Shown piece after piece: positions 1-5,854 of a stretch of 5,854 nt of DNA. Origin of the DNA: Pirellulaceae bacterium. GTDB taxonomy: Bacteria > Planctomycetota > Planctomycetia > Pirellulales > Pirellulaceae. The first letter of the stretch is position 1; every line of letters starts with the position of its first letter. Location: NCBI GenBank assembly GCA_020846515.1, contig JADLDX010000261.1, positions 1 to 5,854 of the forward strand, in the 5' to 3' direction. Position numbers and translations under genes: made by a program. The notes beneath the pieces are model-generated. The model had not been told where the DNA came from. It did no database searches and was given only the letters and a program-made list of their open reading frames with translations.

Positions 1-2134
1 AGGCGATCGGTTGGCGTCTCGCGAATACGCTCATCATTTAAAATTGGTGCCGGAAAATCGAGCAACTTGAGTCGTCCGTTTGCTGTCAGCCAGAAGTTAG
101 CTAGCGAGAGTGACTGTGGTAGGGTGTCGTGTTGAAATGCCTGATAGAGTTCGTACTGCAAATCGGCCAACCACTTTCTAGCGATGTTCCAGTCAGTATC
201 ATCGCCTACAAATTCGATCAAAGGTCGACCTTCGACATACTCGAAAACTTCCCATCTTCGATGTTGGTGCTCAACGGAATTTAGCCAACGTAGCCGGGTG
301 GACCGTGCGATTTCTGGATAGGGTGTGAAACTGCGATTCGAATTCTCGCTGCGTAACCACACGCGTCGCAACAGGACTGGGTCAAATCCGACTAGTAGAC
401 TTGATCCATCGGTTGTGGCGTTTTGACCAATAATCGAATATGGTCCGATTGCTTGCTCATACGCAAGCCGATGCTCTTGATCAACCGCCAGGCTAACGTC
501 CTTGGCTGGCGGCTCACACCACTGAACGACTCTCGTTCCGCTGATCTTCTCATGAATCCCCAACCAACCGTTTTGCCTTCGTGCACCTGCAAAAAGAATC
601 GCCATGAGTGCCCAATAGGAAATATTGGCTGTCAATCCTATGGCCACTTGGACCATATCCACAGGTTCATTGATATGGAATTGAACAGCTTTGAAGTGAA
701 CGTAGACTAAATAAACAAATTGGGGGAGCGTTGGGAGCAGCAATAAGACGGCCGCGCGCAAGAGAGCAGCTGGAAAACTTGGGCGATTTTGGCTTTGATC
801 TACAACGCGTAGCCGTAGTAGCCACTTTCCCAAACTGCACCCAAAGATGGTTTCCATGGTAGCGTAATAGAGGCAGTAACTGCTAATCCAGAGTAACGTG
901 GTGCTTGCACTTATGGCGCTCAGGGTGAATTTACTGTAGAAAAAACTCAGCGCTGGAGCACCCGTAATCAAACACAGGGCAATCCCGAGAAGTAGTAGCG
1001 CGAACCACTCGATCACTTCGGCTAGCGCTCGCAGACCTGGCGTGGCAGGTTCGACAGTCGAAGCTGCCATCGGGAGAAGAGCCGCACGAAGTTCTTGGTA
1101 GCATCGAAAGCGATCGCCAGGCTCTTTGTTTAAGCAACGCATTACAATCTGAGAAAGATCGGCAGGTATATCGCGATTGAGTTGATGGGGAGCGATGACG
1201 ACGCCCTCCAAGACCTTGGCGATCATCTGCACGACACCATCGGCCTTGAAGGGGGTCTTCCCGGTCAGCAAATAATACAGCGTGCTGCCCAGCGCATAGA
1301 TGTCAGAGCGTACATCCAACGCTTCGCCTCGGAGTTGTTCAGGCGAGGAAAAGGCAGGCGTTCCCAGCATGGCACCTTGTGCCGTGAGCTTGTCGTGAAA
1401 TTCAGGATCCGAAGAGATAGACAACCCGAAGTCGCCAATCTTGACGGTGCCGTCCTCTCCCAAAAAGCAGTTCGACGGCTTGATATCTCTATGCAGGATG
1501 CCTTTGTCGTGAGCTGCGACCAAGCCATCGATGAGTTGTAATGTGATATCGATGGCTTCATGCGGAGCGAGAGGTCCTTGGCGACGAAGCTGACATTCAA
1601 GCGTACCGCCTTTGACCAGTTCCATGCTGATCATCGATAGTGCGTCGATTTGATGTGTGCCAAATACGAAAACGCTGTTGGGGTGATTGATGGAAGCTGC
1701 CAAGCGGCCTTCGCGCAGGAACCGCTGTCGGGCCTCGTCGTTGGTCACAGGACGGCTTAGTACTTTCAGTGCGACACGGCGCTGATTAACGCAATCCTGT
1801 GCTTCATAAACGGTCCCCATACCGCCACGCCCTGTCGCCGGATGATTCTGAAAGGGCCGATTTGCTGCTCCGGTTTGAGTGGATCGACTTGGTGGAGCGG
1901 TCCGGCAGAATCAAAGGTGAGGTCCTGTGGTGAATGAGAAATCAGCGGCACAGGGTCATGGCTCACTGCCCGCTCGAACGAGAGATTCAACAGATTTCGC
2001 ATGGCACAGTCAGCACAGACATTCTGTCCAGAGGCTGGATTCAGCGTCCGGCCACACTCTAAGCAGGCTTTTTCAGTTGGGCGTTTCGATTGGGATTCGC
2101 TTGAAATTGGGTCGAAACTGTGTGGCAATGACAT
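1..2134 (-). CDS. Membrane Ser/Thr protein kinase (zinc ribbon, kinase, RDD-like, pseudokinase); frameshifted, C-terminus outside window
   Basis: This is a Hanks-type Ser/Thr kinase that phosphorylates proteins with ATP and is anchored in the membrane. Numbering assumes one base restored at 1830-1833. Residues 24-43 form a zinc ribbon (CLEC, CADC). The kinase domain covers about 93-350: P-loop GRGGMG 102-107, VALK with Lys124, alphaC Glu142, HRDIKPSN 215-222, DFG 235-237 and SPE 264-266. RDD-like membrane segment, about 366-536: four hydrophobic stretches (about 378-392, 404-426, 456-478, 493-516), GKWLLRLRVVD at 436-446 and a closing HEKISGTRVV. From 562 a second kinase-like fold starts (IGPYSIIG) with Arg594 in place of the ATP-binding lysine, no HRD, and DFP at 692-694, so it is probably a pseudokinase. 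The frame stays open to position 1, with at least 711 residues. ATG at 2134 was chosen; a TTG at 2149 is in frame. It lies 71 bp after the sigma gene, probably in one operon. Read literally, the gene gives only a 122-residue peptide ending at 1766. Confidence 0.88.
1830..1833 (-). other. Apparent single-base deletion (frameshift) in the kinase P-loop
   Basis: On the coding strand the sequence reads CGG CGA CAG GGC GTG GCG. That gives RRQGVA and then a stop at 1766-1768. Moving back one base from this point gives GGG CGT GGC GGT ATG GGG, the textbook P-loop GRGGMG, followed by TVYEA and about 600 further residues without a stop. One missing G in the run of three at 1830-1832 would explain it. 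The heptamer here does not fit the X XXY YYZ pattern of programmed -1 slippage. It may be a homopolymer sequencing error or a real inactivating mutation. Confidence 0.85.
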
Positions 2135-2205
2135 CGTATGGTCTCTCAAGTGATTGGATGTTCATTGCTAAAAGAAGGAAATGGAGGCGCAGGTTGCTCC
2201 AAGAT

Positions 2206-2925
2206 TCAGTTCTTTTCCGAAATAATTTTCAACAGGTTATTGAGTTCATCGTCTACCTCTTCTGGGCTTGTGGTTTTTGATATCTCTGCGATTAGAAGTT
2301 CACGATACCAACCTTTGATGCGATGCATGGTCGACTTGAGCGATTCTACGGTACAGTTCAGTTCAGATGCGATTTGGGTATAGGCAACTCGCTGCGGGTC
2401 CCTTACGAGATGTGGCTGTAGTTGATCAAATAGTTCAGCCCGCCCTTGAGACACAAAACGCTCTCGCAGTCGGCTCATAACCAAATCCATCAGCGTGAGC
2501 GCCCAACGCCGATCGAAAAGCTTGTCTGCAGTTGCATTCTTAGCAGGTTCAAGCTGATACCACCGCTCGGCGCTTTCGAAATTCAAACGGCCTGTTTGAA
2601 CATGACCACCTCGTTTGAATGCCTTGTCTCGGGCGTGCTGATTGCCGACGAAGTGTTTTAGTGACACCAATAAAAACGAGCGAAAACGACCCTTGGCCGA
2701 ATCCACAGACTTAAGGTAATCTTTGCTCAGTAGCTGCTCAAAATAGCCTTGAACGAAGTCTTCTGCATCGCTATCGCTGTAACCGCTTCGACGAAGGTAG
2801 ACGTACAAGGGCATCCAGTACGTTTGACAAAGTTGTGATAGAGCGATCCGCCGATGTTCCGTGGGCCAAGCGTGAGCTCCGCGAACGATCGTCCATTGCG
2901 TTGTATGAAAGTTGTTGGATGTCAT
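2206..2925 (-). CDS. ECF-type RNA polymerase sigma factor (planctomycete type)
   Basis: This is a sigma-70 family factor of the extracytoplasmic-function class, directing RNA polymerase to a specific promoter set. The 239 residues match the long planctomycete layout: an N-terminal FHTTQWTIV block (6-14), then sigma-2 at about 28-95 with LCQTYWMPLYVYLRR (32-46), the core-binding helix DAEDFVQGYFEQLL (53-66) and GRFRSFL (79-85). A basic KRGG follows at 104-107, then a WALTLMD linker helix (141-147) and the sigma-4 helix-turn-helix at about 178-212 (TQIASELNCTVESLKSTMHR). The acidic residues Asp53, Glu55 and Asp56, which in sigma factors help bind core polymerase, are present. There is no anti-sigma gene in the window; the downstream partner is a membrane kinase, suggesting control by phosphorylation (inference). 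Start ATG at 2925; no strong Shine-Dalgarno is visible. The TGA at 2206 lies 71 bp before the kinase start. Confidence 0.93.
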   Translation of the reverse strand: MTSNNFHTTQWTIVRGAHAWPTEHRRIALSQLCQTYWMPLYVYLRRSGYSDSDAEDFVQGYFEQLLSKDYLKSVDSAKGRFRSFLLVSLKHFVGNQHARDKAFKRGGHVQTGRLNFESAERWYQLEPAKNATADKLFDRRWALTLMDLVMSRLRERFVSQGRAELFDQLQPHLVRDPQRVAYTQIASELNCTVESLKSTMHRIKGWYRELLIAEISKTTSPEEVDDELNNLLKIISEKN

Positions 2926-2973
2926 GAATTCTTGAGCAGCAGACAGGAAAAAGTGGCAAAACGCTGAGGTTGA

Positions 2974-2994
2974 GCGATATCCCTATCGCCCTAT
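2974..2994 (-). promoter_or_regulatory. Doubled ATAGGG motif and small hairpin in the sigma gene leader
   Basis: On the minus strand ATAGGG occurs twice, 8 bp apart (2989-2994 and 2981-2986). The second copy overlaps a 6-bp hairpin, gcgata/tatcgc with a 4-base loop (2974-2989). The position is just after the predicted transcription start and about 50-70 bases before the sigma ATG. It could be an operator or an RNA leader structure; function is unproven. Confidence 0.25.
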
Positions 2995-3000
2995 TTTGAC

Positions 3001-3029
3001 ACTACAACAGCAAGAAATCCATTTGTAAA
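3001..3029 (-). promoter_or_regulatory. Candidate sigma-70-type promoter for the sigma factor/kinase operon
   Basis: Reading the minus strand, TTTACA (3024-3029) and TGTAGT (3001-3006) are separated by 17 bases. They match the housekeeping -35 and -10 consensus at 5 of 6 and 4 of 6 positions. Transcription would begin near 2994, giving a leader of about 70 bases. An autoregulatory ECF promoter is possible instead, but I cannot identify one. Confidence 0.35.
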
Positions 3030-3062
3030 CATCGGGTGTAACGATTTTCATTGTTACTGTCG

Positions 3063-3081
3063 ACGATCGCTCCGCAATCGT
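3063..3081. repeat. Short palindrome with 3-base loop (REP-like), first of a tandem pair
   Basis: Arms acgatcgc and gcaatcgt pair over 8 bases around a TCC loop, with one G-T type mismatch that forms a wobble in RNA made from the minus strand. It lies 58 bp past the sulfatase stop. The CGCTCCGC core also occurs, on the opposite strand, in the palindrome at 4866-4884. Confidence 0.5.
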
Positions 3082-3086
3082 GCGTT

Positions 3087-3105
3087 TCGATCACGGTGTG
3101 ATCGA
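3087..3105. repeat. Perfect 8-bp palindrome with 3-base loop, second of a tandem pair
   Basis: Arms tcgatcac and gtgatcga pair perfectly around a GGT loop, 5 bases from the previous palindrome and 34 bp downstream of the sulfatase stop. The place suits a 3' end or mRNA-stabilising structure for the sulfatase transcript. No U-run follows on the minus strand, so it is not a standard Rho-independent terminator. Confidence 0.5.
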
Positions 3106-3138
3106 CGACGGGAAGAGCTATTTGCGGTCGCCGGCGGA

Positions 3139-4596
3139 TTATCGAGTCGGAGCGGGCTTTTCCTGTTTCCAGTCGTTCATGTCGGGACGTTTGTCGCCCT
3201 GGTCGAAGAAGCGCGCCTCGCGGCCTATGCGGTCATAGTCGCCAAGTTCATCACGCGCTTTCTCGGCCAGCGTGAGCAGTGATTGCACTACATCAGGATG
3301 CTTTACGGCCACATCATGTTTTTCACCGACATCGGCCTCGAGATCGTACAGTAGCGGCGTCTTGATCTCAAAACGATCCTCATCGTTTACATGCGCGCGG
3401 CGCAGGCCCTGCATGAGCCAGGGCACAGGATAAGGGCGAGCTAGGTGCAGCTTCCAGCGCCCCTGACGCACTGCCTGAAGATGTGCGCCCACATGGTAGA
3501 GCTGCGTAGCGTTGTCGGTGCCAGTAGGCGGACCGTGCAGCAGCCACTGCGAAAGATCACGCCCATCGAGCTTATGGGGTGGAAGAGTCGCGTCCGCGAG
3601 CTTGGTAATGGTTGGTAACAGGTCGATGGTGCTGGCGATGCGTGAGCAGGTCTGCCCAGCTTCAATGTGTCCCGGCCACCATGCGATGGCGGGTACTCGC
3701 AGGCGTCCCTCCCAACTCGAAGTCTTACCACCGCGCAGTGCGCCGGCAGTGCCGCCATCTGACTTGCGCAGCAGCCACGGACCGTTGTCACTAGTGAAAA
3801 TAACGAGCGTGTTGCGATCCATTTGCCTCTCGCGCAAAGCGTCAAGCACGCGACCGACATGGTGATCCAGTTCCTCGACGACATCGCCGAACAAGCCGCG
3901 TGGGGACTTGCCACGAAAAGCCGCTCCCGCGTGAAGGGCGGTGTGGGGCATGTTTGGACAAAGATAAATGAAGAACGGCTGCGTAGGGTGTTCGCGGATG
4001 AAACGAATCGACTCATCGACATATCGTTTAGTCGTGGACTCGGTGAGTTCGACAGGGTTCTCAATGATCACGCCGTCACGAAACAGGGCTGTGGTCTCCC
4101 ACTTGTCGTTGCTGGCCGGAGTGCCGAAGTGCACATCAAAGCCGCGAAGCCTTGGTGCATTCTCAGGATACTCGAAGCGGTCAGGCAAGTGGCCCGCGAG
4201 ATCCCACTTACCAACCTGAGCCGTGGCATATCCGGCATCCTTGAGCACCTCGGAAAGCAGTTTCTCGCGCGCGTGCGGCACGGGCATGTGGTGCTTGTGA
4301 TTGCCCACTTCCGCAATGCGCAGCGGGTAGCATCCAGTCATAATCGTCGCCCTACTCGGCCCGCAGAACGCCTGGGCGTAAAAGCTAGTAAAGCGCATGC
4401 CTTCCGCCGCCATGCGATCTAGGTTCGGTGTGCGAATGTTCGGCGAACCAAAGCAGTGAAGATCACCATATCCCAGATCATCAGCGAGGATGATGATGAC
4501 GTTCGGGCGAGTCTCGGCCGCGATATTCACCGACCACAGCCCGAACAGAAGAATCAACAGGCATCTGCTTAAAAGCTGCGCATACAAGATTTCCAT
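3139..4596 (-). CDS. Secreted formylglycine-dependent sulfatase (arylsulfatase family)
   Basis: Hydrolyses sulfate esters, in planctomycetes usually on algal or other sulfated polysaccharides; the exact substrate cannot be read from sequence. The 485 residues are a usual length. A signal peptide covers about 1-27 (hydrophobic LLILLFGLW, likely cut after NIAA), with no lipobox, so the protein should be exported to periplasm or beyond. Active-site parts are complete: metal-binding Asp39-Asp40 in LADDLGYGD, the CGPSR motif 78-82 inside CGPSRATIMTG (Cys78 becomes formylglycine, Arg82 supports it), Lys130 in GKW, His218 in MPHTALH, Asp270-Asn271 in FTSDNG and Lys291 in GGKTSSWEGRLRVP. That block has Arg298 where Gly is more usual (WEGG). 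The C-terminal subdomain includes the typical QGRWKLHLA and LLYDLEAD strands. ATG at 4596 is preceded by AGGG (4604-4607) at 7 bases. It needs a formylglycine-generating enzyme, not seen in this window. It is monocistronic here, divergent from the gene at 5058. Confidence 0.96.
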   Translation of the reverse strand: MEILYAQLLSRCLLILLFGLWSVNIAAETRPNVIIILADDLGYGDLHCFGSPNIRTPNLDRMAAEGMRFTSFYAQAFCGPSRATIMTGCYPLRIAEVGNHKHHMPVPHAREKLLSEVLKDAGYATAQVGKWDLAGHLPDRFEYPENAPRLRGFDVHFGTPASNDKWETTALFRDGVIIENPVELTESTTKRYVDESIRFIREHPTQPFFIYLCPNMPHTALHAGAAFRGKSPRGLFGDVVEELDHHVGRVLDALRERQMDRNTLVIFTSDNGPWLLRKSDGGTAGALRGGKTSSWEGRLRVPAIAWWPGHIEAGQTCSRIASTIDLLPTITKLADATLPPHKLDGRDLSQWLLHGPPTGTDNATQLYHVGAHLQAVRQGRWKLHLARPYPVPWLMQGLRRAHVNDEDRFEIKTPLLYDLEADVGEKHDVAVKHPDVVQSLLTLAEKARDELGDYDRIGREARFFDQGDKRPDMNDWKQEKPAPTR

Positions 4597-4608
4597 TAAC
4601 GCACCCTA

Positions 4609-4629
4609 CCGGCTAAGCCGGCTCCGCCG
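4609..4629. repeat. Two overlapping GC-rich inverted repeats in the sulfatase leader
   Basis: ccggc/gccgg pairs around TAA (4609-4621), and cggc/gccg pairs around TCC (4619-4629). They overlap by three bases, so only one hairpin can form at a time. They lie 13-33 bases upstream of the sulfatase ATG, close enough to affect ribosome access. The TCC loop is shared with the palindromes at 3063 and 4866 (minus strand), but the arms are too short to be sure they belong to one family. Confidence 0.3.
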
Positions 4630-4748
4630 TGGACGTGGAAGCCGCTGTTGTGCTTGGTCTCCCACCGAACTCGCAGTCTCAAAGCAGCGGCGCGAGGCGG
4701 CTGGAGAGTGTTGGGAGAGATAACGGCCACTCGTAGCTTTCTTCCACT

Positions 4749-4777
4749 ATTGTTTTGAATATTGCCCGATATTGCAA
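4749..4777 (-). promoter_or_regulatory. Candidate sulfatase promoter
   Basis: On the minus strand, TTGCAA (4772-4777) and AACAAT (4749-4754) are 17 bases apart, each matching the sigma-70 consensus at 4 of 6 positions in a locally AT-rich patch. It would give a leader of about 145 bases. This is a weak call based on box similarity only. Confidence 0.22.
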
Positions 4778-4865
4778 TGCTAACATATGTCCGTCTTCAT
4801 GACTGGCAAAGGCCTTGTTCCTAAAAGGCGAACGCGTCCGGACGTGAAGGGCATTCGTAGTTGCT

Positions 4866-4884
4866 TCGTTCGCGGAGCGAACGA
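4866..4884. repeat. Perfect 8-bp palindrome with GGA/TCC loop (REP-like)
   Basis: Arms tcgttcgc and gcgaacga pair perfectly around GGA. Read on the minus strand, its centre CGCTCCGC equals that of the palindrome at 3063-3081. Shared core, same stem length and same loop suggest members of a dispersed intergenic repeat family. Confidence 0.5.
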
Positions 4885-4937
4885 CGACTGTTGCATGTTG
4901 AGTTGCTTCCTTGGACCGCGACTACGCCTAGCTGCCT

Positions 4938-4964
4938 TTGAGGGCGAGTTCGCTCTGCTACAAT
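4938..4964 (+). promoter_or_regulatory. Candidate promoter for the rightward hypothetical gene
   Basis: TACAAT at 4959-4964 matches the -10 consensus at 5 of 6 positions. The best -35 is TTGAGG at 4938-4943 (4 of 6), but the 15-base spacing is short. Transcription would start near 4971, about 87 bases before the ATG at 5058. Confidence 0.3.
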
Positions 4965-5057
4965 TTCCTATTGACGCGGTTCTCAAAGGAGTGCCGCTGC
5001 GGGACCTGAAGGTTATTAGTGGGTGTTGGAAGTCCAGCTTACTCATGGGTGTTGAAG

Positions 5058-5674
5058 ATGGCTAAACAGACTCAAGCGATACCGCCTGTCGAGGCTCTTC
5101 CGGACAATGAGACGAATCCATTCTTGAAGAAATTCAAGACCTCGCTGTGCAAGAATTGGTCGTACACTAAGGCAGAGTCACTTTGGAGCATGAGCGATCT
5201 GGCCGTCTTCTTCTGGGCATTGGAGCGCCCACTTGAAGCTCTCGCTATCGCCCGATCAGTCGCAGTTGCCATTCCATGTCCACCGGAATTAAAGGGCGAT
5301 CGAATTAACTTCCACCTCTGGTCCCCTGTCACCCGACATCACGCTTTGATCATACACCTTGATACGGGTAGTGCGAGCTTACGCTGGCAAGCGTCTCGCG
5401 ACGCAGTCGTCCATCAGCCAGCTTCGCGCGAGATAATCCCGCGTACCTTTCTGAGCAGGTTGACGTCGCTAGAGAACGGCTGGTTGTACCAGCCGGAACT
5501 GAGTCGCAGAAATGGGAATGCCAAAGTCTTTCTAGGAGCATCGCCTGTTTAACGCTCTTTCTGGAACTCGCGCAAGCTGGGGACTCGCTCTTTGAATTTG
5601 CAATGCACGATGCGCGCACGCTCATTCCTCAATTGCTAACGAAATTGGGAAACAGACTTCGAGATAAAAAGTAG
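5058..5674 (+). CDS. Hypothetical protein, apparently frameshifted
   Basis: I do not recognise the family. From ATG 5058 the frame begins MAKQTQAIPP and includes a helical, aromatic-rich block (about residues 36-72: SYTKAESLWS, then DLAVFFWALERPLEALAIA) and HLWSPVTRHHALIIHL (86-101). This frame ends at 5552, but its last 40 or so codons look less protein-like. From about 5426 the frame one base back reads RDNPAYLSEQ, then VDVARERLVVPAG, CLTLFLELAQAGDSLFEF and a Leu/Lys/Arg-rich tail, ending in tandem TAG codons at 5672-5677. A single deleted base, best placed about 5422-5430 (HQPAS then ARDNPAYL), would join the halves into about 205 residues. No signal peptide or membrane helix is evident, so it is probably a cytoplasmic, mostly helical protein. 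An in-frame GTG at 5019 has GAAGG 6 bases upstream and is an alternative start, though its 13 extra residues look non-coding. Confidence 0.6.
5422..5430 (+). other. Probable single-base deletion in the hypothetical gene
   Basis: The frame used from 5058 and the frame used to 5674 differ by -1. The second frame has a stop at 5369-5371, so the switch must lie after it. The most natural join is near 5422-5430, where HQPAS in the first frame meets ARDNPAYL in the second. The placement is by eye, without a homologue. Confidence 0.5.
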
Positions 5675-5734
5675 TAGACTCCCAACTCCCAATTGCCATT
5701 AACCGCCGGCCCCTTTCCCCTTAAACACAACGCT

Positions 5735-5854
5735 GTGAAGCATTTTTGCTCGTGAAACCCGGCATTTGTAGCGGTTGGGCGCAAGCCCTCCGGTTCCTAT
5801 AACTACCGGGATATACCGGACGGCTTGCGCCGTTCCGCTTCGAAAATGCTTCAC
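5735..5854. repeat. Nested palindromic element (MITE-like or dispersed intergenic repeat)
   Basis: Outer arms gtgaagcatttt (5735-5746) and aaaatgcttcac (5843-5854) are perfect 12-base inverted repeats. Inside, 5771-5793 and 5816-5838 pair at 19 of 23 positions, sharing the core ggcgcaagcc / ggcttgcgcc. The centre has a further small pair, ccggt (5790-5794) and accgg (5805-5809). The spacing is asymmetric: 24 bases between outer and inner arms on the left and 4 on the right. No coding capacity. The 60 bp between it and the preceding gene hold nothing I recognise. The right arm ends exactly at the window edge, so the element may be longer. Confidence 0.65.

Larger units (their letters stand above)
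4597..5057. other. Divergent intergenic region without a convincing gene
   Basis: This 461-bp stretch lies between the sulfatase start and the rightward hypothetical gene. It holds candidate promoters for both directions and three short palindromes. Open frames of about 90 codons exist on both strands over the same bases (4787-5065 plus, 4780-5046 minus). Neither shows a recognisable domain, and the plus one spans the palindrome at 4866-4884 and a good -10 box, so I regard both as chance. Confidence 0.6.

Noticed and set aside
423..710. Plus-strand frames inside the kinase (423-710, 1182-1541) and minus-strand frames in other phases (392-592, 931-1137, 1265-1600)
   Set aside because: The kinase frame is continuously open and carries conserved motifs through all of these places; the others are shadows.
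1824..1840. Programmed -1 ribosomal frameshift at the kinase lesion
   Set aside because: The bases around the shift (CGA CAG GGC GTG) do not form an X XXY YYZ slippery heptamer in the incoming frame, and I see no obvious stimulatory stem directly downstream. A missing base is simpler.
3087..3105. Rho-independent terminator for the sulfatase
   Set aside because: The stem is good but the bases following it on the minus strand are AACGCACGA, with no U-run.
3026..3239. Plus-strand open stretch reading VTVDDRSAIVRFDHG and then YLRSPADYRVG before entering the sulfatase antisense
   Set aside because: It looks somewhat protein-like but has no start codon after its upstream TAA until well inside the sulfatase, and most of its length is antisense to that gene. 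The hairpins in this part also force a patterned translation. A relic gene end cannot be excluded.
3441..4422. Long alternative frames overlapping the sulfatase (minus 3441-4064, plus 3823-4422, plus 3512-3865)
   Set aside because: All lie within a complete sulfatase with every catalytic motif in its own frame; the alternatives show no domain.
4787..5065. Open frame of 92 codons on the plus strand overlapping the start of the hypothetical gene, and an 88-codon frame opposite it
   Set aside because: No recognisable domain, cysteine- and arginine-rich composition, runs through a palindrome and a good -10 box, and both strands are open over the same bases. Low-stop GC-rich DNA explains it.
1..5854. 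CRISPR array, tRNA, rRNA or transposase gene
   Set aside because: No regularly spaced direct repeats, no cloverleaf or rRNA-like stretch, and no transposase motifs were seen on either strand.

Overview
The window looks like planctomycete DNA, most likely from the Pirellulaceae (Rhodopirellula and relatives). The evidence is an ECF sigma factor of the long planctomycete type next to a membrane Ser/Thr kinase with an N-terminal zinc ribbon and an RDD segment, a secreted formylglycine-type sulfatase, weak Shine-Dalgarno signals, and short GC-rich palindromes between genes. The species assignment is inference from family resemblance; no database search was done.

Layout. From the left edge to about 2925 everything lies on the minus strand and forms one probable two-gene operon: the sigma factor (2206-2925) followed 71 bp downstream by the kinase (2134 to beyond position 1). 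The kinase reads as zinc ribbon, active kinase domain, four-helix RDD-like membrane region, then a second, degenerate kinase fold lacking catalytic residues; its C-terminus is outside the window. Its reading frame is broken by one missing base exactly at the P-loop (1830-1833), and every motif after that point is intact in the shifted frame. A 213-bp gap (2926-3138) holds a candidate promoter for the operon, a doubled ATAGGG motif with a small hairpin, and two tandem 8-bp hairpins just past the sulfatase stop. The sulfatase (3139-4596, minus) is complete, with a signal peptide.

A 461-bp divergent intergenic region (4597-5057) separates the sulfatase from a rightward gene of unknown function (5058-5674). 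That gene also seems to carry a one-base deletion, around 5422-5430: its first 120 or so codons read in one frame and a convincing C-terminal half reads in another. The right end of the window (5735-5854) is a nested palindrome with perfect 12-bp outer arms and a 23-bp inner pair (19 of 23 matching). It looks like a dispersed intergenic repeat or MITE-like element.

How it works together. The sigma factor and kinase probably form a signalling pair in which the membrane kinase modulates the sigma factor or its regulators; this is inferred from gene order and from the known association of planctomycete ECF factors with Ser/Thr kinases. The sulfatase is a typical exported enzyme for sulfated polysaccharide breakdown and is not obviously tied to that pair. 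The two single-base lesions, plus a right edge falling exactly at the end of a repeat, also fit a draft-assembly contig containing sequencing errors; the sequence alone cannot separate this from real gene decay.
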